From the NCBI RefSeq assembly GCF_900105175.1, contig NZ_LT629771.1:5910622-5974621 (forward strand): DNA of 64,000 nucleotides, written 5' to 3'. Shown here piece by piece: positions 19,607 through 28,205 of this stretch. The stretch is from Jiangella sp. DSM 45060. Lineage in GTDB: Bacteria; Actinomycetota; Actinomycetes; Jiangellales; Jiangellaceae. The translations under genes and the position numbers were made by a program. The notes beneath the pieces were generated by a model that searched no databases, was not told the origin of the DNA, and saw only the letters and a program-made list of their open reading frames with translations. Positions within the stretch are counted from its first letter, which is position 1; every line of letters begins with the position of its first letter.

Positions 19607-20995
19607 ATGAAGCACCACACCATACGCACCCGCACCGTCCTCACCCTCGCGGCCGCCGCTTCCGGCGCCGCTCTCGTGCTCGCCGCGGCGGGCCCGGCGA
19701 GCGCCCAGGACCAGCCGCTCACCACCGAGAACCCCCGGCCCAACTCCGCGCCGCTGACCGGCGGCGACGCGGCCTACGAATATGCGCCGACGATCATCGC
19801 CGAGAACGGCGTGTACCGCATGTGGTACTGCGCCCAGGACCCCCAGGGTTCCGTGCCCGGCGACGACATCCTGTATGCGGAGTCGCCGAACCTCGACGGC
19901 CCGTTCACCGCGCCGGGCGGCGGCGACCCGCTGATCGTCTTCGAGGGCCGCGGCGACGGCGGCTTCGACGGCCAGCACACCTGCGACCCGTCGGTCGTCA
20001 AGGTCGACGGCACCTACTACATGTACTACGGCGCGGCCGTGAACGACGGCGCCACCACCGTCGGCGTCGCCCGCAGCTCCGACGGTCTCAGCTGGGAGCG
20101 CATGACCGACCAGCCGATCATCGCGCCGGCGAACCAGCAGGACACCGGCAACGACTACGGCGCCGGCCAGCCCAGCGTGACCTACCTCGACGGGCAGTTC
20201 TACCTGATCTTCACCGACACCACCGGCGCCGGCGCGCTGCCGACCAACGGCGCCGGGCAGTTCGCGTGGCGCTCGTCCGACCCGACGTTCGCCACCGGCA
20301 CCGAGGTGTTCACCGCCGACGGCTGGCAGGCGTCGACCCCGGAGAACTCGCGCGCGTTCTCCCTGGCCAACGCGTTCTCGGCCGACTGGCAGTACTCCGA
20401 CGAGCTCGAGTCGTTCGTCATCGCCCACAACAACGACGCCGGCCGCACGACGCTGACGTTCCTCGGCACCGAGAACCTCGCCGAGCACCCGTGGGCGCCG
20501 GTGAACATCGAGGGCCCGTGGGTCGAGGGCCCGGGCGTCGTGTCGACGCCGGACAAGCACGCCGTCGACGACAACGGCGGCGAGTGCGGCCGGGTGCCGG
20601 TCGACGTCATGCACGCGAGCCGGGCCGACGGCGTCCCGCCGCAGGACCTCGTGCACAAGGGCATCGACGTCGTCGCGCCGATCGAGTGCGAGACGCCCAC
20701 GCCCACCCCGACGCCGACCGAGGACCCGACCGACGAGCCCACCGAGGACCCGACGGAGTCGCCCACCGAGGACCCCACCGGCGAGCCGACGGACGAGCCC
20801 ACGGATGAGCCGTCCGAGAGCCCGACCCCGACGCAGGAGCCGACCGAGGACCCGACGCCGTCGCCGTCGCCGACCTCTGACGACGACCTGCCCGACACCG
20901 GCGCCGGCAGCACCGGCGTGCTGGTGGCGCTGGGCGCGGCCCTGGTGGCCGGCGCGGCGCTGCTGTACCGGTACCGCCGCGGCACGGTCGCGTAG
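19607..20995 (+). CDS. LPXTG-anchored GH43-like secreted protein
   Basis: 462 residues. Signal peptide at 1-34 (TLAAAASGAALVLAAAGPASA). The body carries repeated WYCAQDPQG, MYYGAAVNDGATTVGVARSSDGLSWERM and FYLIFTDTTG strands typical of five-bladed beta-propeller glycosidases (GH43/GH32/GH62 superfamily); catalytic acids cannot be assigned. A Pro/Thr/Glu-rich stalk of PTEDPTDEP-type repeats (about 360-420) leads to the sorting signal LPDTG, a hydrophobic helix and a basic tail RYRRG. Sortase should link it to peptidoglycan. It probably binds or cuts plant or microbial polysaccharide at the cell surface. A strong hairpin terminator follows. Confidence 0.85.
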   Translation: MKHHTIRTRTVLTLAAAASGAALVLAAAGPASAQDQPLTTENPRPNSAPLTGGDAAYEYAPTIIAENGVYRMWYCAQDPQGSVPGDDILYAESPNLDGPFTAPGGGDPLIVFEGRGDGGFDGQHTCDPSVVKVDGTYYMYYGAAVNDGATTVGVARSSDGLSWERMTDQPIIAPANQQDTGNDYGAGQPSVTYLDGQFYLIFTDTTGAGALPTNGAGQFAWRSSDPTFATGTEVFTADGWQASTPENSRAFSLANAFSADWQYSDELESFVIAHNNDAGRTTLTFLGTENLAEHPWAPVNIEGPWVEGPGVVSTPDKHAVDDNGGECGRVPVDVMHASRADGVPPQDLVHKGIDVVAPIECETPTPTPTPTEDPTDEPTEDPTESPTEDPTGEPTDEPTDEPSESPTPTQEPTEDPTPSPSPTSDDDLPDTGAGSTGVLVALGAALVAGAALLYRYRRGTVA

Positions 20996-21001
20996 CACGC
21001 A

Positions 21002-21043
21002 CGACGAGGGGTGGGCGGCCGCGCGGCCGTCCACCCCTCGTCG
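21002..21043. terminator. 20-bp hairpin, bidirectional terminator
   Basis: CGACGAGGGGTGGGCGGCCG (21002-21021) pairs with 21024-21043 over 20 base pairs with one G-U wobble. It occupies the gap between two convergent genes (ends at 20995 and 21052) and lacks a U run on either side, as is common in high-GC actinobacteria. Confidence 0.85.
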
Positions 21044-21051
21044 CGTGGTGC

Positions 21052-21435
21052 TCAGATGCGGTAGGGCGCGTTGCCGCGGACGGCGTCGGTGATCTCCTCG
21101 TTCACCGGCCGGAGCTCGACCACGCCGCCGACACCGCACGGGATGCGCGCCGCGATGGCGGCCGCCTCCTCGGGCGTCTCGCAGTCGACGAGGTAGTAGC
21201 CGGCCAGGAGTTCCTTGGCCTCGAGGAACGGGCCGTCGGTGACGGCGGGCGCGCCGCCGCGAGCCCCCGCGCGCACCGTCAGCACACCGGAGCCGTCGCC
21301 GAGCGCGGCCGAGCTGAGCACCGTCCCGGCCTCGTTGAGCTCCTTGAACAGGGTGACGTGCCCCTGCAGCCGGGCCTCCGCCTCGGGGTCGGGGCCCGCG
21401 CCCGGGTTGTTGTAGATCAGCATCAGGTACTTCAC
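21052..21435 (-). CDS. YCII/DGPF-domain protein
   Basis: 127 residues of the YCII-related (PhnB-like DGPF) family: KYLMLIYNNPG at the start and the diagnostic VTDGPFLEAKELLAGYYLVDCETPEEAAAIAARIP-type block (in part) in the middle. These ferredoxin-like proteins often sit beside ECF sigma factors; function is unknown. GTG 21435 is chosen because GAGAGAG lies 8 bases upstream; an in-frame GTG at 21444 would overlap that site. It is divergent from the DHA2 exporter, and a perfect CRP-type palindrome lies in the shared gap. Confidence 0.8.
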   Translation of the reverse strand: MKYLMLIYNNPGAGPDPEAEARLQGHVTLFKELNEAGTVLSSAALGDGSGVLTVRAGARGGAPAVTDGPFLEAKELLAGYYLVDCETPEEAAAIAARIPCGVGGVVELRPVNEEITDAVRGNAPYRI

Positions 21436-21460
21436 GGGGATCACTCTCTCACGAACTCGA

Positions 21461-21476
21461 TGTGACCCAGGTCACA
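21461..21476. promoter_or_regulatory. Perfect CRP consensus palindrome
   Basis: TGTGA-CCCAGG-TCACA is an exact match to the CRP-family consensus TGTGA-N6-TCACA. It lies 25 bases upstream of the YCII gene and 80 bases upstream of the divergent exporter, so it could serve either. Confidence 0.65.
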
Positions 21477-21556
21477 AAACCTCATGTCGAAATCCGCTCC
21501 TCGACCGCGACGTACCGGATGACAGCGCGATCGAAGGACCTGAGAGAGGGATCACC

Positions 21557-23149
21557 GTGACGACCATCGACACTTCGGCTCCCGTGGAGCGAGCCGGCAA
21601 GCGCGAGTGGATCGGCCTGGCCGTGCTGGCCCTGCCCACCCTGTTGCTCGCACTCGACATGAGCGTTCTGCACCTGGCCGTGCCGCACCTGGCGGCCGAC
21701 CTGCGGCCGAGCAGCAGCCAGCTGCTGTGGATCACCGACATCTACGGCTTCATGGTGGCCGGCTTCCTCATCACCATGGGCACGCTGGGCGACCGGATCG
21801 GCCGGCGCAAGCTGCTGATGATCGGCGCCGTCGGCTTCGCCGCCGCCTCGGCGCTGGCCGCGTTCTCGACCAGCGCGGAGATGCTGATCGCGACCCGGAC
21901 GCTGCTGGGCATCGCCGGCGCGACGCTGATGCCGTCGACGCTCGGCCTGATCAGCAACATGTTCAAGGACCCGCAGCAGCGCGGCGTCGCGATCGCGGTC
22001 TGGATGAGCTGCTTCATGGGCGGCATGGCGCTCGGCCCGGCCGTCGGCGGGGTGCTGCTGGAGGCGTTCTCCTGGGGCTCGGTGTTCCTGCTCGGCGTCC
22101 CGGTGATGGTGCTGCTGCTCGCGACCGGCCCGTTCCTGCTCCCCGAGTACCGCAACCCCGACGCCGGCCGGCTCGACCTCGTCAGCGTGGGCCTGTCGCT
22201 CGGCGCCATCCTGCCGATCATCTACGGCCTCAAGGAGCTGGCGAAGGACGGCGTGAGCACGGTGGCGCTGACCGTCGCCGCTGCCGGTGTGGTCGTCGGC
22301 GCGGCGTTCGTCCGCCGGCAGTTGCGGCTGGCCGACCCGCTGCTCGACCTGCGACTGTTCCGGAACAAGCGGTTCAGCTCGGCCCTGGGCATCTTCTCCG
22401 TCGGCGGCTTCGCGATGGGCGGCATCTTCCTCTTCCTCAGCCAGTACCTGCAGCTGGTCGAGGGCCTGACGGCGCTGGAGGCCGGCCTGTGGCTGGTCAT
22501 CCCGGCCGCCGCGATGATCGGGGGCACGATGTACGGCCCGGCGCTGAGCCGCAGGGTCGGCGCCGGTTGGGTCATCGGCGGCGGGATGGCCGTCTCGGCC
22601 ACCGGGCTGCTGCTCATCACGCAGGCCGGCGCCACCGGCGGCCTCGGCATCGTCATCGTCGGCATGATCATCGCCAACGTGGGCATGGGCCCGGGTGCGG
22701 CCCTGACGACGGACATCGTGGTCGGCTCGGCCCCGCCGGAGAAGGCCGGCTCCGCCGCGTCGGTCTCCGAGACCAGCGCCGAGTTCGGCATCGCCCTCGG
22801 CATCGCGACGCTGGGCAGCCTGGGCACCGCCGTCTACCGGTCCGACCTGACCCTGCCCGCCGGCACGCCGGCCGAGCTGGCCACCGCCGCCCAGGACTCG
22901 CTGCCCGGCGCCACCGTGGCCGCCGCGGACCTGCCCGCCGACGTGGCCGGCCCGCTGCTGGAGTCGGCCCGCGAGGCGTTCATGACCGGTCTCACCACGG
23001 TCGCCGGCATCAGCGCCGCCGCCCTGTTCGTCTTCGCGGTGGTCGGCGTGACCCTGTTCCGCCGGTTCCAGCCGGCCGCCCACGCCCCCGAGCCGGAGGC
23101 GGAGTCGGCGGACGTGGCCGACGCCGAGCCGGAGCCCGTCGCGGCCTGA
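21557..23149 (+). CDS. MFS drug exporter, DHA2 family (second copy)
   Basis: 530 residues with about 14 helices. It shares long blocks with the exporter at 10.3-11.9 kb: LGLAVL-like helix 1 with LALDMSVLHLAVPHL, LLWITDIYGFMVAGFLITMGTLGDRIGRRKLLMIG (in part) and GSAASVSETSAEFGIALGIA near helix 13. Motif C reads GMALGPAVGGVL. The C-terminus is a short acidic tail (EPEAESADVADAEPEP). GTG 21557 follows GAGAGAGGGAT. Unlike the first copy it has no adjacent TetR gene; a perfect CRP-type site lies upstream. Confidence 0.92.
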   Translation: MTTIDTSAPVERAGKREWIGLAVLALPTLLLALDMSVLHLAVPHLAADLRPSSSQLLWITDIYGFMVAGFLITMGTLGDRIGRRKLLMIGAVGFAAASALAAFSTSAEMLIATRTLLGIAGATLMPSTLGLISNMFKDPQQRGVAIAVWMSCFMGGMALGPAVGGVLLEAFSWGSVFLLGVPVMVLLLATGPFLLPEYRNPDAGRLDLVSVGLSLGAILPIIYGLKELAKDGVSTVALTVAAAGVVVGAAFVRRQLRLADPLLDLRLFRNKRFSSALGIFSVGGFAMGGIFLFLSQYLQLVEGLTALEAGLWLVIPAAAMIGGTMYGPALSRRVGAGWVIGGGMAVSATGLLLITQAGATGGLGIVIVGMIIANVGMGPGAALTTDIVVGSAPPEKAGSAASVSETSAEFGIALGIATLGSLGTAVYRSDLTLPAGTPAELATAAQDSLPGATVAAADLPADVAGPLLESAREAFMTGLTTVAGISAAALFVFAVVGVTLFRRFQPAAHAPEPEAESADVADAEPEPVAA

Positions 23150-23170
23150 CCCTTCGAGCGCTGTCCCGGG

Positions 23171-23203
23171 AGCCGGGACCGGTCCACCAGACCGGTCCCG
23201 GCT
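23171..23203. terminator. 14-bp perfect hairpin, bidirectional terminator
   Basis: AGCCGGGACCGGTC (23171-23184), loop CACCA, and the exact complement 23190-23203. It sits between the convergent exporter (ends 23149) and the AbiEii gene (ends 23213). Confidence 0.88.
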
Positions 23204-23212
23204 CTCGCGCGT

Positions 23213-24124
23213 TCAGCTCCACTCCAGCTCGCGGTGCGACCAGATCCTGCCGCCGGCGGCGTTGCTCATGGCCGGACCGACGAAGCGCGTGACGACCTCT
23301 CGGGCAAGGTCGACGGTCGAGTACTCGGCACAGTAGGGCACAGACTTCGCGAGACTCGAATAGACGCGCCCCCACTCCTTCGGAACGACGAAGCGGTCGA
23401 GCGCCGCCATACGCCGACGTCGGGCTTCCGCCGAGATCGCGACCCCGAGAGCCGTTCCGTCGACGTCGTGCGTGACGGCGAGAACGACCAGGTCCACGAG
23501 ATCCTTCTCGCGGCTCGACGGACGATCACCGTAGATCGTCATAGTCGCGCAGACCTTGTCGGCGATCTGGTCGACGACGGGGTACAGCCGATACTCGTGG
23601 CTGACCAGTCGGGGCAGCCGAAGGGCGCTGGCTGGCTCCATGGTCGTCACGGGCGCAGTCAGCCCCGCGCCGATGGCGAGATCGACCCCCAGAGAGGACT
23701 TCTTCTGAGCGCCGACGTAGACGTCGAAGACGACGCGGCAGCCCTCGGTATAGGGCTGTTCCTCGCCACCGATCGAGGCGCGGTGCGCGGCGTAGACGAA
23801 CCTGAAATGATCGCCGAGATCAACCCCGGCGAGTCGGCGGAGGTCGGCGAGCGCCTGGTCGAGGGTGAGTCCGTGGCGATACAGGTCGATGTCGCGCGTG
23901 GCGCGGCCGGACGGCACCCGTGCCAGCATCCCGGTGCCACCTTTGAGCAGCCACTCCGAGCTAGCACCTTCAGAGAACACTCGACTCAGAAAGCGCCGGA
24001 AGTACTCCAGTCGGACCCGCTCGTTGACGCTCAGCGACGGATCTGCCAGTGCCGCCCTGCGGGACGCATCCTTGATCGCCGCATCGACACCTGCTGCGCT
24101 GGGGTACGGTTCACCGTCACTCAT
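23213..24124 (-). CDS. abiEii: AbiEii-type nucleotidyltransferase toxin
   Basis: 303 residues. The DUF1814/AbiEii nucleotidyltransferase core is clear: KGGTGMLARVPSGRATRDIDLY at about 61-82, with GGTG (62-65) and the paired acids D78 and D80 that bind metal; KVCATMTIYGDRPSSREKDLVDL near residue 195-215 is the second conserved block. Type IV toxins of this family add nucleotides to tRNA or otherwise block translation and give phage abortive infection. It overlaps the upstream antitoxin by 8 bases, so translation is coupled. GC content and codon bias are clearly below those of neighbours, a sign of transfer. Confidence 0.88.
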   Translation of the reverse strand: MSDGEPYPSAAGVDAAIKDASRRAALADPSLSVNERVRLEYFRRFLSRVFSEGASSEWLLKGGTGMLARVPSGRATRDIDLYRHGLTLDQALADLRRLAGVDLGDHFRFVYAAHRASIGGEEQPYTEGCRVVFDVYVGAQKKSSLGVDLAIGAGLTAPVTTMEPASALRLPRLVSHEYRLYPVVDQIADKVCATMTIYGDRPSSREKDLVDLVVLAVTHDVDGTALGVAISAEARRRRMAALDRFVVPKEWGRVYSSLAKSVPYCAEYSTVDLAREVVTRFVGPAMSNAAGGRIWSHRELEWS

Positions 24125-25169
24125 CGGTGGTGGCCTGCCGCGCGGCGCGGACAGTGGCGATCATCTCGGGGTCAAATACAACGCTCTGGCTGAAGGTCTT
24201 CGCCCAGCTTCGGCTGAGTGATAGAACGGCTTCGCTGCTGACGAGTTGCTCCGACAGCCGACGCGCCGAGTCATCGAAACCAGTGGCGTTCAGCAGCGTC
24301 GCGAGCGTGGTCCTCGAGGAAGCGTTGAACTGTTCCAGCTGCGGGGCGAGCGCACGAGCGAGCGATGCCCCGATGGAATCGCTGATGGCACGCATGGTCT
24401 GCCGCATCTCGGGCGTGCCGAGTAGCTTCTCGACGCCGTCCTCGCCGAGCGCACCGACGTACTTGGCCGCCACGCGGGCGCCCAGCGGCGACGTGGCGAT
24501 CTCCCGTGCAAGCGAGTCGAGGTCGAGACCGGCGATCTCCAGAAGACGTGCCAGCAGCGCGGCGCCGTCGCCCTTGCGCATGCCTTGCCGTGCGGCAAGT
24601 GGCGCGAGCAGAGCCTGCAGTCGGACGACATCGATCCGACGCCTCCCGGATGCATCGCGAAGGGCATCGGCAACGATGCTGAGATCGGTACGCGCCTCCA
24701 CGAGGTCGGCGATCGTCAGCTCGATCGTCGTCACCGGAAGTCCGGCAACGATCGTGACATCCCTCGCGTCGAGGCTCCGCTGTCGGTAGCGGATCTCAGT
24801 GCGTTGGGTCTGCCGCCTGTCCGGCGAACTGAACTCGTGACGATCGGCGGGCAGATCGCCGATCCCATGAAGACGCGCCGATGATGCTCCACTAATGACG
24901 ACCTCAGCTGCGGGTTCGCCGAGACGTTCCTCAGCGAACCTGCCGGGGTTGGTGCCGAGCCAGGCGGCCCGCAGGTCCTCGAACTCGTCTCCGGGAGCAC
25001 CGGCATCGCGATAGACGCCATGTGCGAGTCGGGTCAGGTGCCCAGCCTCAGCCAGCCGCGAAAGGTCCAGCCGCGTGAGCCCGAGCCTGCCGGCTTGGGC
25101 CGACGTGACCATCCCCCATTGGGAGGACGACAGCTCAGCAAGCACACGCAGGGCATCACCCGACTTCAT
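24117..25169 (-). CDS. abiEi: AbiEi-type antitoxin/autorepressor
   Basis: 350 residues. The N-terminal winged helix (SSSQWGMVTSAQAGRLGLTRLDLSRLAEAGHLTRLAHGVYR, in part, about 13-53) is the AbiEi antitoxin DNA-binding domain; the next 120 residues match the AbiEi body (VVISGASSARLHGIG, DVTIVAGLPVTTIELTIADLVEA in part). The last 150 residues form an extra Ala/Arg-rich helical region not typical of shorter AbiEi proteins. AbiEi neutralises AbiEii without binding it and represses its own promoter through inverted repeats; a long repeat overlaps this start codon. Reduced GC shows foreign origin. ATG 25169 is the first ATG after the putative -10, so the mRNA may be leaderless. Confidence 0.85.
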   Translation of the reverse strand: MKSGDALRVLAELSSSQWGMVTSAQAGRLGLTRLDLSRLAEAGHLTRLAHGVYRDAGAPGDEFEDLRAAWLGTNPGRFAEERLGEPAAEVVISGASSARLHGIGDLPADRHEFSSPDRRQTQRTEIRYRQRSLDARDVTIVAGLPVTTIELTIADLVEARTDLSIVADALRDASGRRRIDVVRLQALLAPLAARQGMRKGDGAALLARLLEIAGLDLDSLAREIATSPLGARVAAKYVGALGEDGVEKLLGTPEMRQTMRAISDSIGASLARALAPQLEQFNASSRTTLATLLNATGFDDSARRLSEQLVSSEAVLSLSRSWAKTFSQSVVFDPEMIATVRAARQATTDE

Positions 25170-25207
25170 ACTTGGATGGTATCGCTTTGATTGATACTTT
25201 CCAAGTA
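25169..25207. promoter_or_regulatory. AbiEi operator: 15-bp inverted repeat over the antitoxin start
   Basis: TACTTGGATGGTATC (25169-25183) and GATACTTTCCAAGTA (25193-25207) are inverted arms matching at 13 of 15 positions around the 9-base spacer GCTTTGATT. The left arm runs into the ATG of the antitoxin gene. On the minus strand the GATACC inside it is 8 bases before the ATG, so repressor binding would cover both promoter and start. Confidence 0.75.
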
Positions 25208-25216
25208 CGTGGGCCG

Positions 25217-26008
25217 TTACGAGCGCTGGCGCAACGCCTCGTAGAGCACGACGGCGCCGGCGGCGGCCGCGTTGAGGGAGCTGGCGCCGCCGGTCATGGG
25301 GATGCGGGCGACGACGTCGCAGGCGTCGCGCCAGGCGCGGCTCATGCCGGTGGTCTCGTTGCCGATCACGACGACGGCGGCGCCGGCCAGCGGGGCGCCC
25401 GCCAGCTCCACCGTCCCCGTCTCGTCGGTGCCGACGATCGTCGCTGCGGCGGAAGCGGCCCAGGACAGCAGCGGCGCCGGCCCGGGCAGCCGCAGCACCG
25501 GGATGGTGAACACCGACCCGGTGCTGGCCCGCACCGACTGCGGGTCCCACGGGTCCGCCGCATGCCCCGCCACCACGACGGCGTGCGCGCCCAGCGCGTC
25601 CGCCGACCGCACGAGCGACCCGACATTGCCGGGCGACGACGGCCGGTCGAACACCACGACCAGCGGCGACGCCACCGCGGGCAACCGGGCGAGGGAATCG
25701 GAGGGACGGCGGACGACGGCGAGCAGCTCGGGCGCGCCGTCGGAGCGCTCACCCAGCTCGGCCAGCAGCTCCGGCGCCACCCGGACGACCGGCGCCACAC
25801 CGGACGCCATCAACTCGGCCGCCCACGACGAGGGCCGCGGCCGGCCGTCGAACAGCAGCGACACGAACGGCACCCCGGCCGCGGCGGCCAGCGTGATCGG
25901 CCGCACGCCCTGGACCAGCAGTTCGCCGCTGGACTGCCGCTTCGACCGGTTGGTCAGCAGCGCCTGCCACTGCTGGAACGTGGCGTTGCGCCGTTCGACC
26001 ACCCTCAC
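25217..26008 (-). CDS. TrmH/SpoU-family RNA 2'-O-methyltransferase
   Basis: 263 residues. The SPOUT knot motifs are present: VVVFDRPSSPGNVGSLVRSADALGAHAVVV (in part, motif 1), VIGNETTGMSRAW (motif 2) and IPMTGGASSLNAAAAGAVVLYEALR (in part, motif 3). It transfers a methyl group from SAM to ribose in rRNA or tRNA; the target is unknown. GTG 26008 overlaps the stop of the acyl-CoA dehydrogenase by four bases. It is distinct from the RlmB paralogue 1.2 kb away. Confidence 0.88.
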   Translation of the reverse strand: MRVVERRNATFQQWQALLTNRSKRQSSGELLVQGVRPITLAAAAGVPFVSLLFDGRPRPSSWAAELMASGVAPVVRVAPELLAELGERSDGAPELLAVVRRPSDSLARLPAVASPLVVVFDRPSSPGNVGSLVRSADALGAHAVVVAGHAADPWDPQSVRASTGSVFTIPVLRLPGPAPLLSWAASAAATIVGTDETGTVELAGAPLAGAAVVVIGNETTGMSRAWRDACDVVARIPMTGGASSLNAAAAGAVVLYEALRQRS

Positions 26009-27153
26009 CCGGACGACCGCAGCTCGCGCGAGATGACCAGCCGCTGGATCTGGTTGGTGCCCTCGAAGATCTGCATGACCTTGGCCTCGCGGAAGTACCG
26101 TTCGACCGGGTGGTCGCGGGTGTACCCGGCGCCGCCGAGCACCTGGACGGCATCGGTGGTGACCTGCATGGCGTTGTCGGTCGCGACCAGCTTGGCCACC
26201 GACGCCTGGTGCCGGAACGGCATCGACGCGTCGCGGCGGCGGGCCGCGACGACGTACAGCGCCCGGGCCGACTCGACCGCGGCCGCCATGTCGGCGAGCA
26301 GGAACCCGAGCCCCTGGTGGTCGATGATCGGCTTGCCGAATTGCTCCCGCTCACGGGCGTACTCGACGGCGGCCTGCAGCGCGGCCTCGGCGAGTCCCGT
26401 CGCGACGGCGGTGACGCCGAGCCGGCCGGAGTTCAGCGCCTCGAGCGCGATGCCGAAGCCGTCGCCCTCGCGGCCGATGCGCCGCTCGGCCGGCACCCGG
26501 ACGCCGTCGAGGTTGACGATGGTGGTGGGCGACGCGGTCAGCCCCATCTTCCTCTCCGGCGCGCCGAAGGACAGCCCGGGAAGGTCGGCCGGCACCAGGA
26601 AGCACGAGATGCCGCGCGACCCGTCGTCGGAGGTGCGGGCGAACACGGTGTAGAAGTCGGCGATGCCGCCGTGCGTGATCCACGCCTTCGTGCCGGTCAG
26701 CACGTACGTGTCGCCGTCGCGGACCGCGCGCGTGGTCAGCGCGGCCGCGTCGGAGCCGGCCTGCGGCTCGGACAGGCAGTACGCGCCCAGCAGCTCGCCG
26801 CCGATGAGGTCGGGCAGCCAGCGCTTGCGCTGCTCGACGGTGCCGTGCGTGGCCAGCGGCCAGCAGGACAGCGTGTGCACGCTGACGGTGAGCGCGACGG
26901 TGGCCCACCGCTCCGCCAGCTCCTCCAGGACCTGGAGGTACACCTCGTACGGCTGGGCGGCGCCGCCGTAGGCCTCCTCGTAGGGCAGGCCGAGCAGGCC
27001 GATGCGACCCAGCGTGCGGACGAGGTCGCGCGGGTACTCGCCCGCCTCCTCCGCCGCGGCCGCGCGCGGGCGCAGCTCGCGCTCGGCGATATCGCGAACC
27101 AGGCCGATCAGGTCGACGGCCTCGGGCGTGGGCAGCATGCGCTCCACGGACAC
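26005..27153 (-). CDS. Acyl-CoA dehydrogenase
   Basis: 382 residues, the normal length. Signature 1 YCLSEPQAGSDAAAL and signature 2 QVLGGAGYTRDHPVERYFREAKVMQIFEGTNQIQ (in part) are both present; the Glu of FEGTNQIQ is at or beside the position of the catalytic base in short-chain enzymes. It oxidises acyl-CoA to enoyl-CoA with FAD and passes electrons to ETF. Chain length cannot be predicted. It is translationally coupled to the downstream TrmH gene, a pairing without an obvious functional link. Confidence 0.93.
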   Translation of the reverse strand: MSVERMLPTPEAVDLIGLVRDIAERELRPRAAAAEEAGEYPRDLVRTLGRIGLLGLPYEEAYGGAAQPYEVYLQVLEELAERWATVALTVSVHTLSCWPLATHGTVEQRKRWLPDLIGGELLGAYCLSEPQAGSDAAALTTRAVRDGDTYVLTGTKAWITHGGIADFYTVFARTSDDGSRGISCFLVPADLPGLSFGAPERKMGLTASPTTIVNLDGVRVPAERRIGREGDGFGIALEALNSGRLGVTAVATGLAEAALQAAVEYAREREQFGKPIIDHQGLGFLLADMAAAVESARALYVVAARRRDASMPFRHQASVAKLVATDNAMQVTTDAVQVLGGAGYTRDHPVERYFREAKVMQIFEGTNQIQRLVISRELRSSG

Positions 27154-27227
27154 GTCCGGTTACCTCCGCGGGGTCGCGCCGTGACCGAGGATCGCCCGGA
27201 CGACGGCGGTCGGTGATCGGCCGTAGC

Positions 27228-28205
27228 CTACCGTGCCTCGCCGACGCTCCTGGCGCGGGTGACCTCGTAGAGCGCGACCCCGGCCGCGACGCCCGCGTTG
27301 AGCGATTCGACGCCGCTCACGATGGGGATGCGCACGACCAGGTCGCAGGTCTCGGTGACGATGCGCGACATGCCGGTGCCCTCGGACCCGACCACCAGGC
27401 ACAGCGGCTGGTCGAGCGCACGGGCGGCGGCGATGTCGGTGTCGCCGGAGCCGTCGAGCCCGACGACGAACAGCCCGGCCTCCTGGTACGCGCGCAGCGC
27501 GCGGGCCAGGTTGGTGGCCTTCGCGACGGGCAGCCGGGCGGCCGCGCCGGCGGAGGTCTTCCAGGCGCCGGCCGTCATGCCGGCGCTGCGCCGCTCGGGC
27601 ACGACGACGCCGTGGGCGCCGAACGCGGCGGCCGAGCGGACGACGGCGCCGAGGTTGCGGGGGTCGGTGACGCCGTCGAGCGCGACGACGAGCGGCACCT
27701 CGCCGGCGTCGAACGCGGCGGTGACGAGGTCGGCGGGGTCGGCGTAGTCGTACGGCGGCAGCGTCAGCGCCAGCCCCTGGTGCACGGCGCCGCCGGTGAG
27801 GCGGTCGAGCTCGGAGCGAGGCGACTCGAGCAGCGGCAGGCCCCGCTCGGCGGCGAGCTTCAGCACCTCGCGGACGCGGTCGTCGCTGTCGATGCGCTCG
27901 GCCACGTAGAGCGCCTTCACCGGCACCTCGGCCCGCAGCGCCTCGACGACGGCGTTGCGCCCGGCGACGGTCTCGGCGGCGCCGGGCCGCCCGGTGCCGC
28001 CACGGCGCACAGCGCCGGACTTCTCGGCCGCCTTCCGGGCCGCGGCGGCCTTGCGCGACGCCGGGTGGGCGGGGCGGTCCTCGGCCTTCGGCGTGGGGCC
28101 CTTGCCCTTGAGCGCCTTGCGCCGCTGCCCGCCGGAGCCGACGACCATGCCCTTCTTGGTGCCGGTCTTGCGCATGGCGCCGCGGCGCTGGGAGTTGCCG
28201 GCCAT
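27228..28205 (-). CDS. rlmB: 23S rRNA (guanosine-2'-O-)-methyltransferase RlmB
   Basis: 325 residues. An N-terminal Lys/Arg/Gly-rich tail of about 75 residues (GQRRKALKGKGPTPKAEDRP) is typical of the actinobacterial form and probably contacts rRNA. The substrate-binding domain starts VAGRNAVVEALRAEVPVKALYVAE, and the SPOUT domain has ALDGVTDPRNLGAVVRSAAAFGAHGVVV (in part), VVGSEGTGMSRIV and IPIVSGVESLNAGVAAGVAL. It methylates G2251 of 23S rRNA (E. coli numbering). Its ATG shares one base with the cysS stop (TGATG). Confidence 0.93.
   Translation of the reverse strand: MAGNSQRRGAMRKTGTKKGMVVGSGGQRRKALKGKGPTPKAEDRPAHPASRKAAAARKAAEKSGAVRRGGTGRPGAAETVAGRNAVVEALRAEVPVKALYVAERIDSDDRVREVLKLAAERGLPLLESPRSELDRLTGGAVHQGLALTLPPYDYADPADLVTAAFDAGEVPLVVALDGVTDPRNLGAVVRSAAAFGAHGVVVPERRSAGMTAGAWKTSAGAAARLPVAKATNLARALRAYQEAGLFVVGLDGSGDTDIAAARALDQPLCLVVGSEGTGMSRIVTETCDLVVRIPIVSGVESLNAGVAAGVALYEVTRARSVGEAR

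Noticed and set aside
21484-21522. 12-codon frame MSKSAPRPRRTG before the second exporter as a leader peptide
   Set aside because: It has no ribosome binding site or stem-loop pairing scheme of an attenuator; very short frames are expected by chance.
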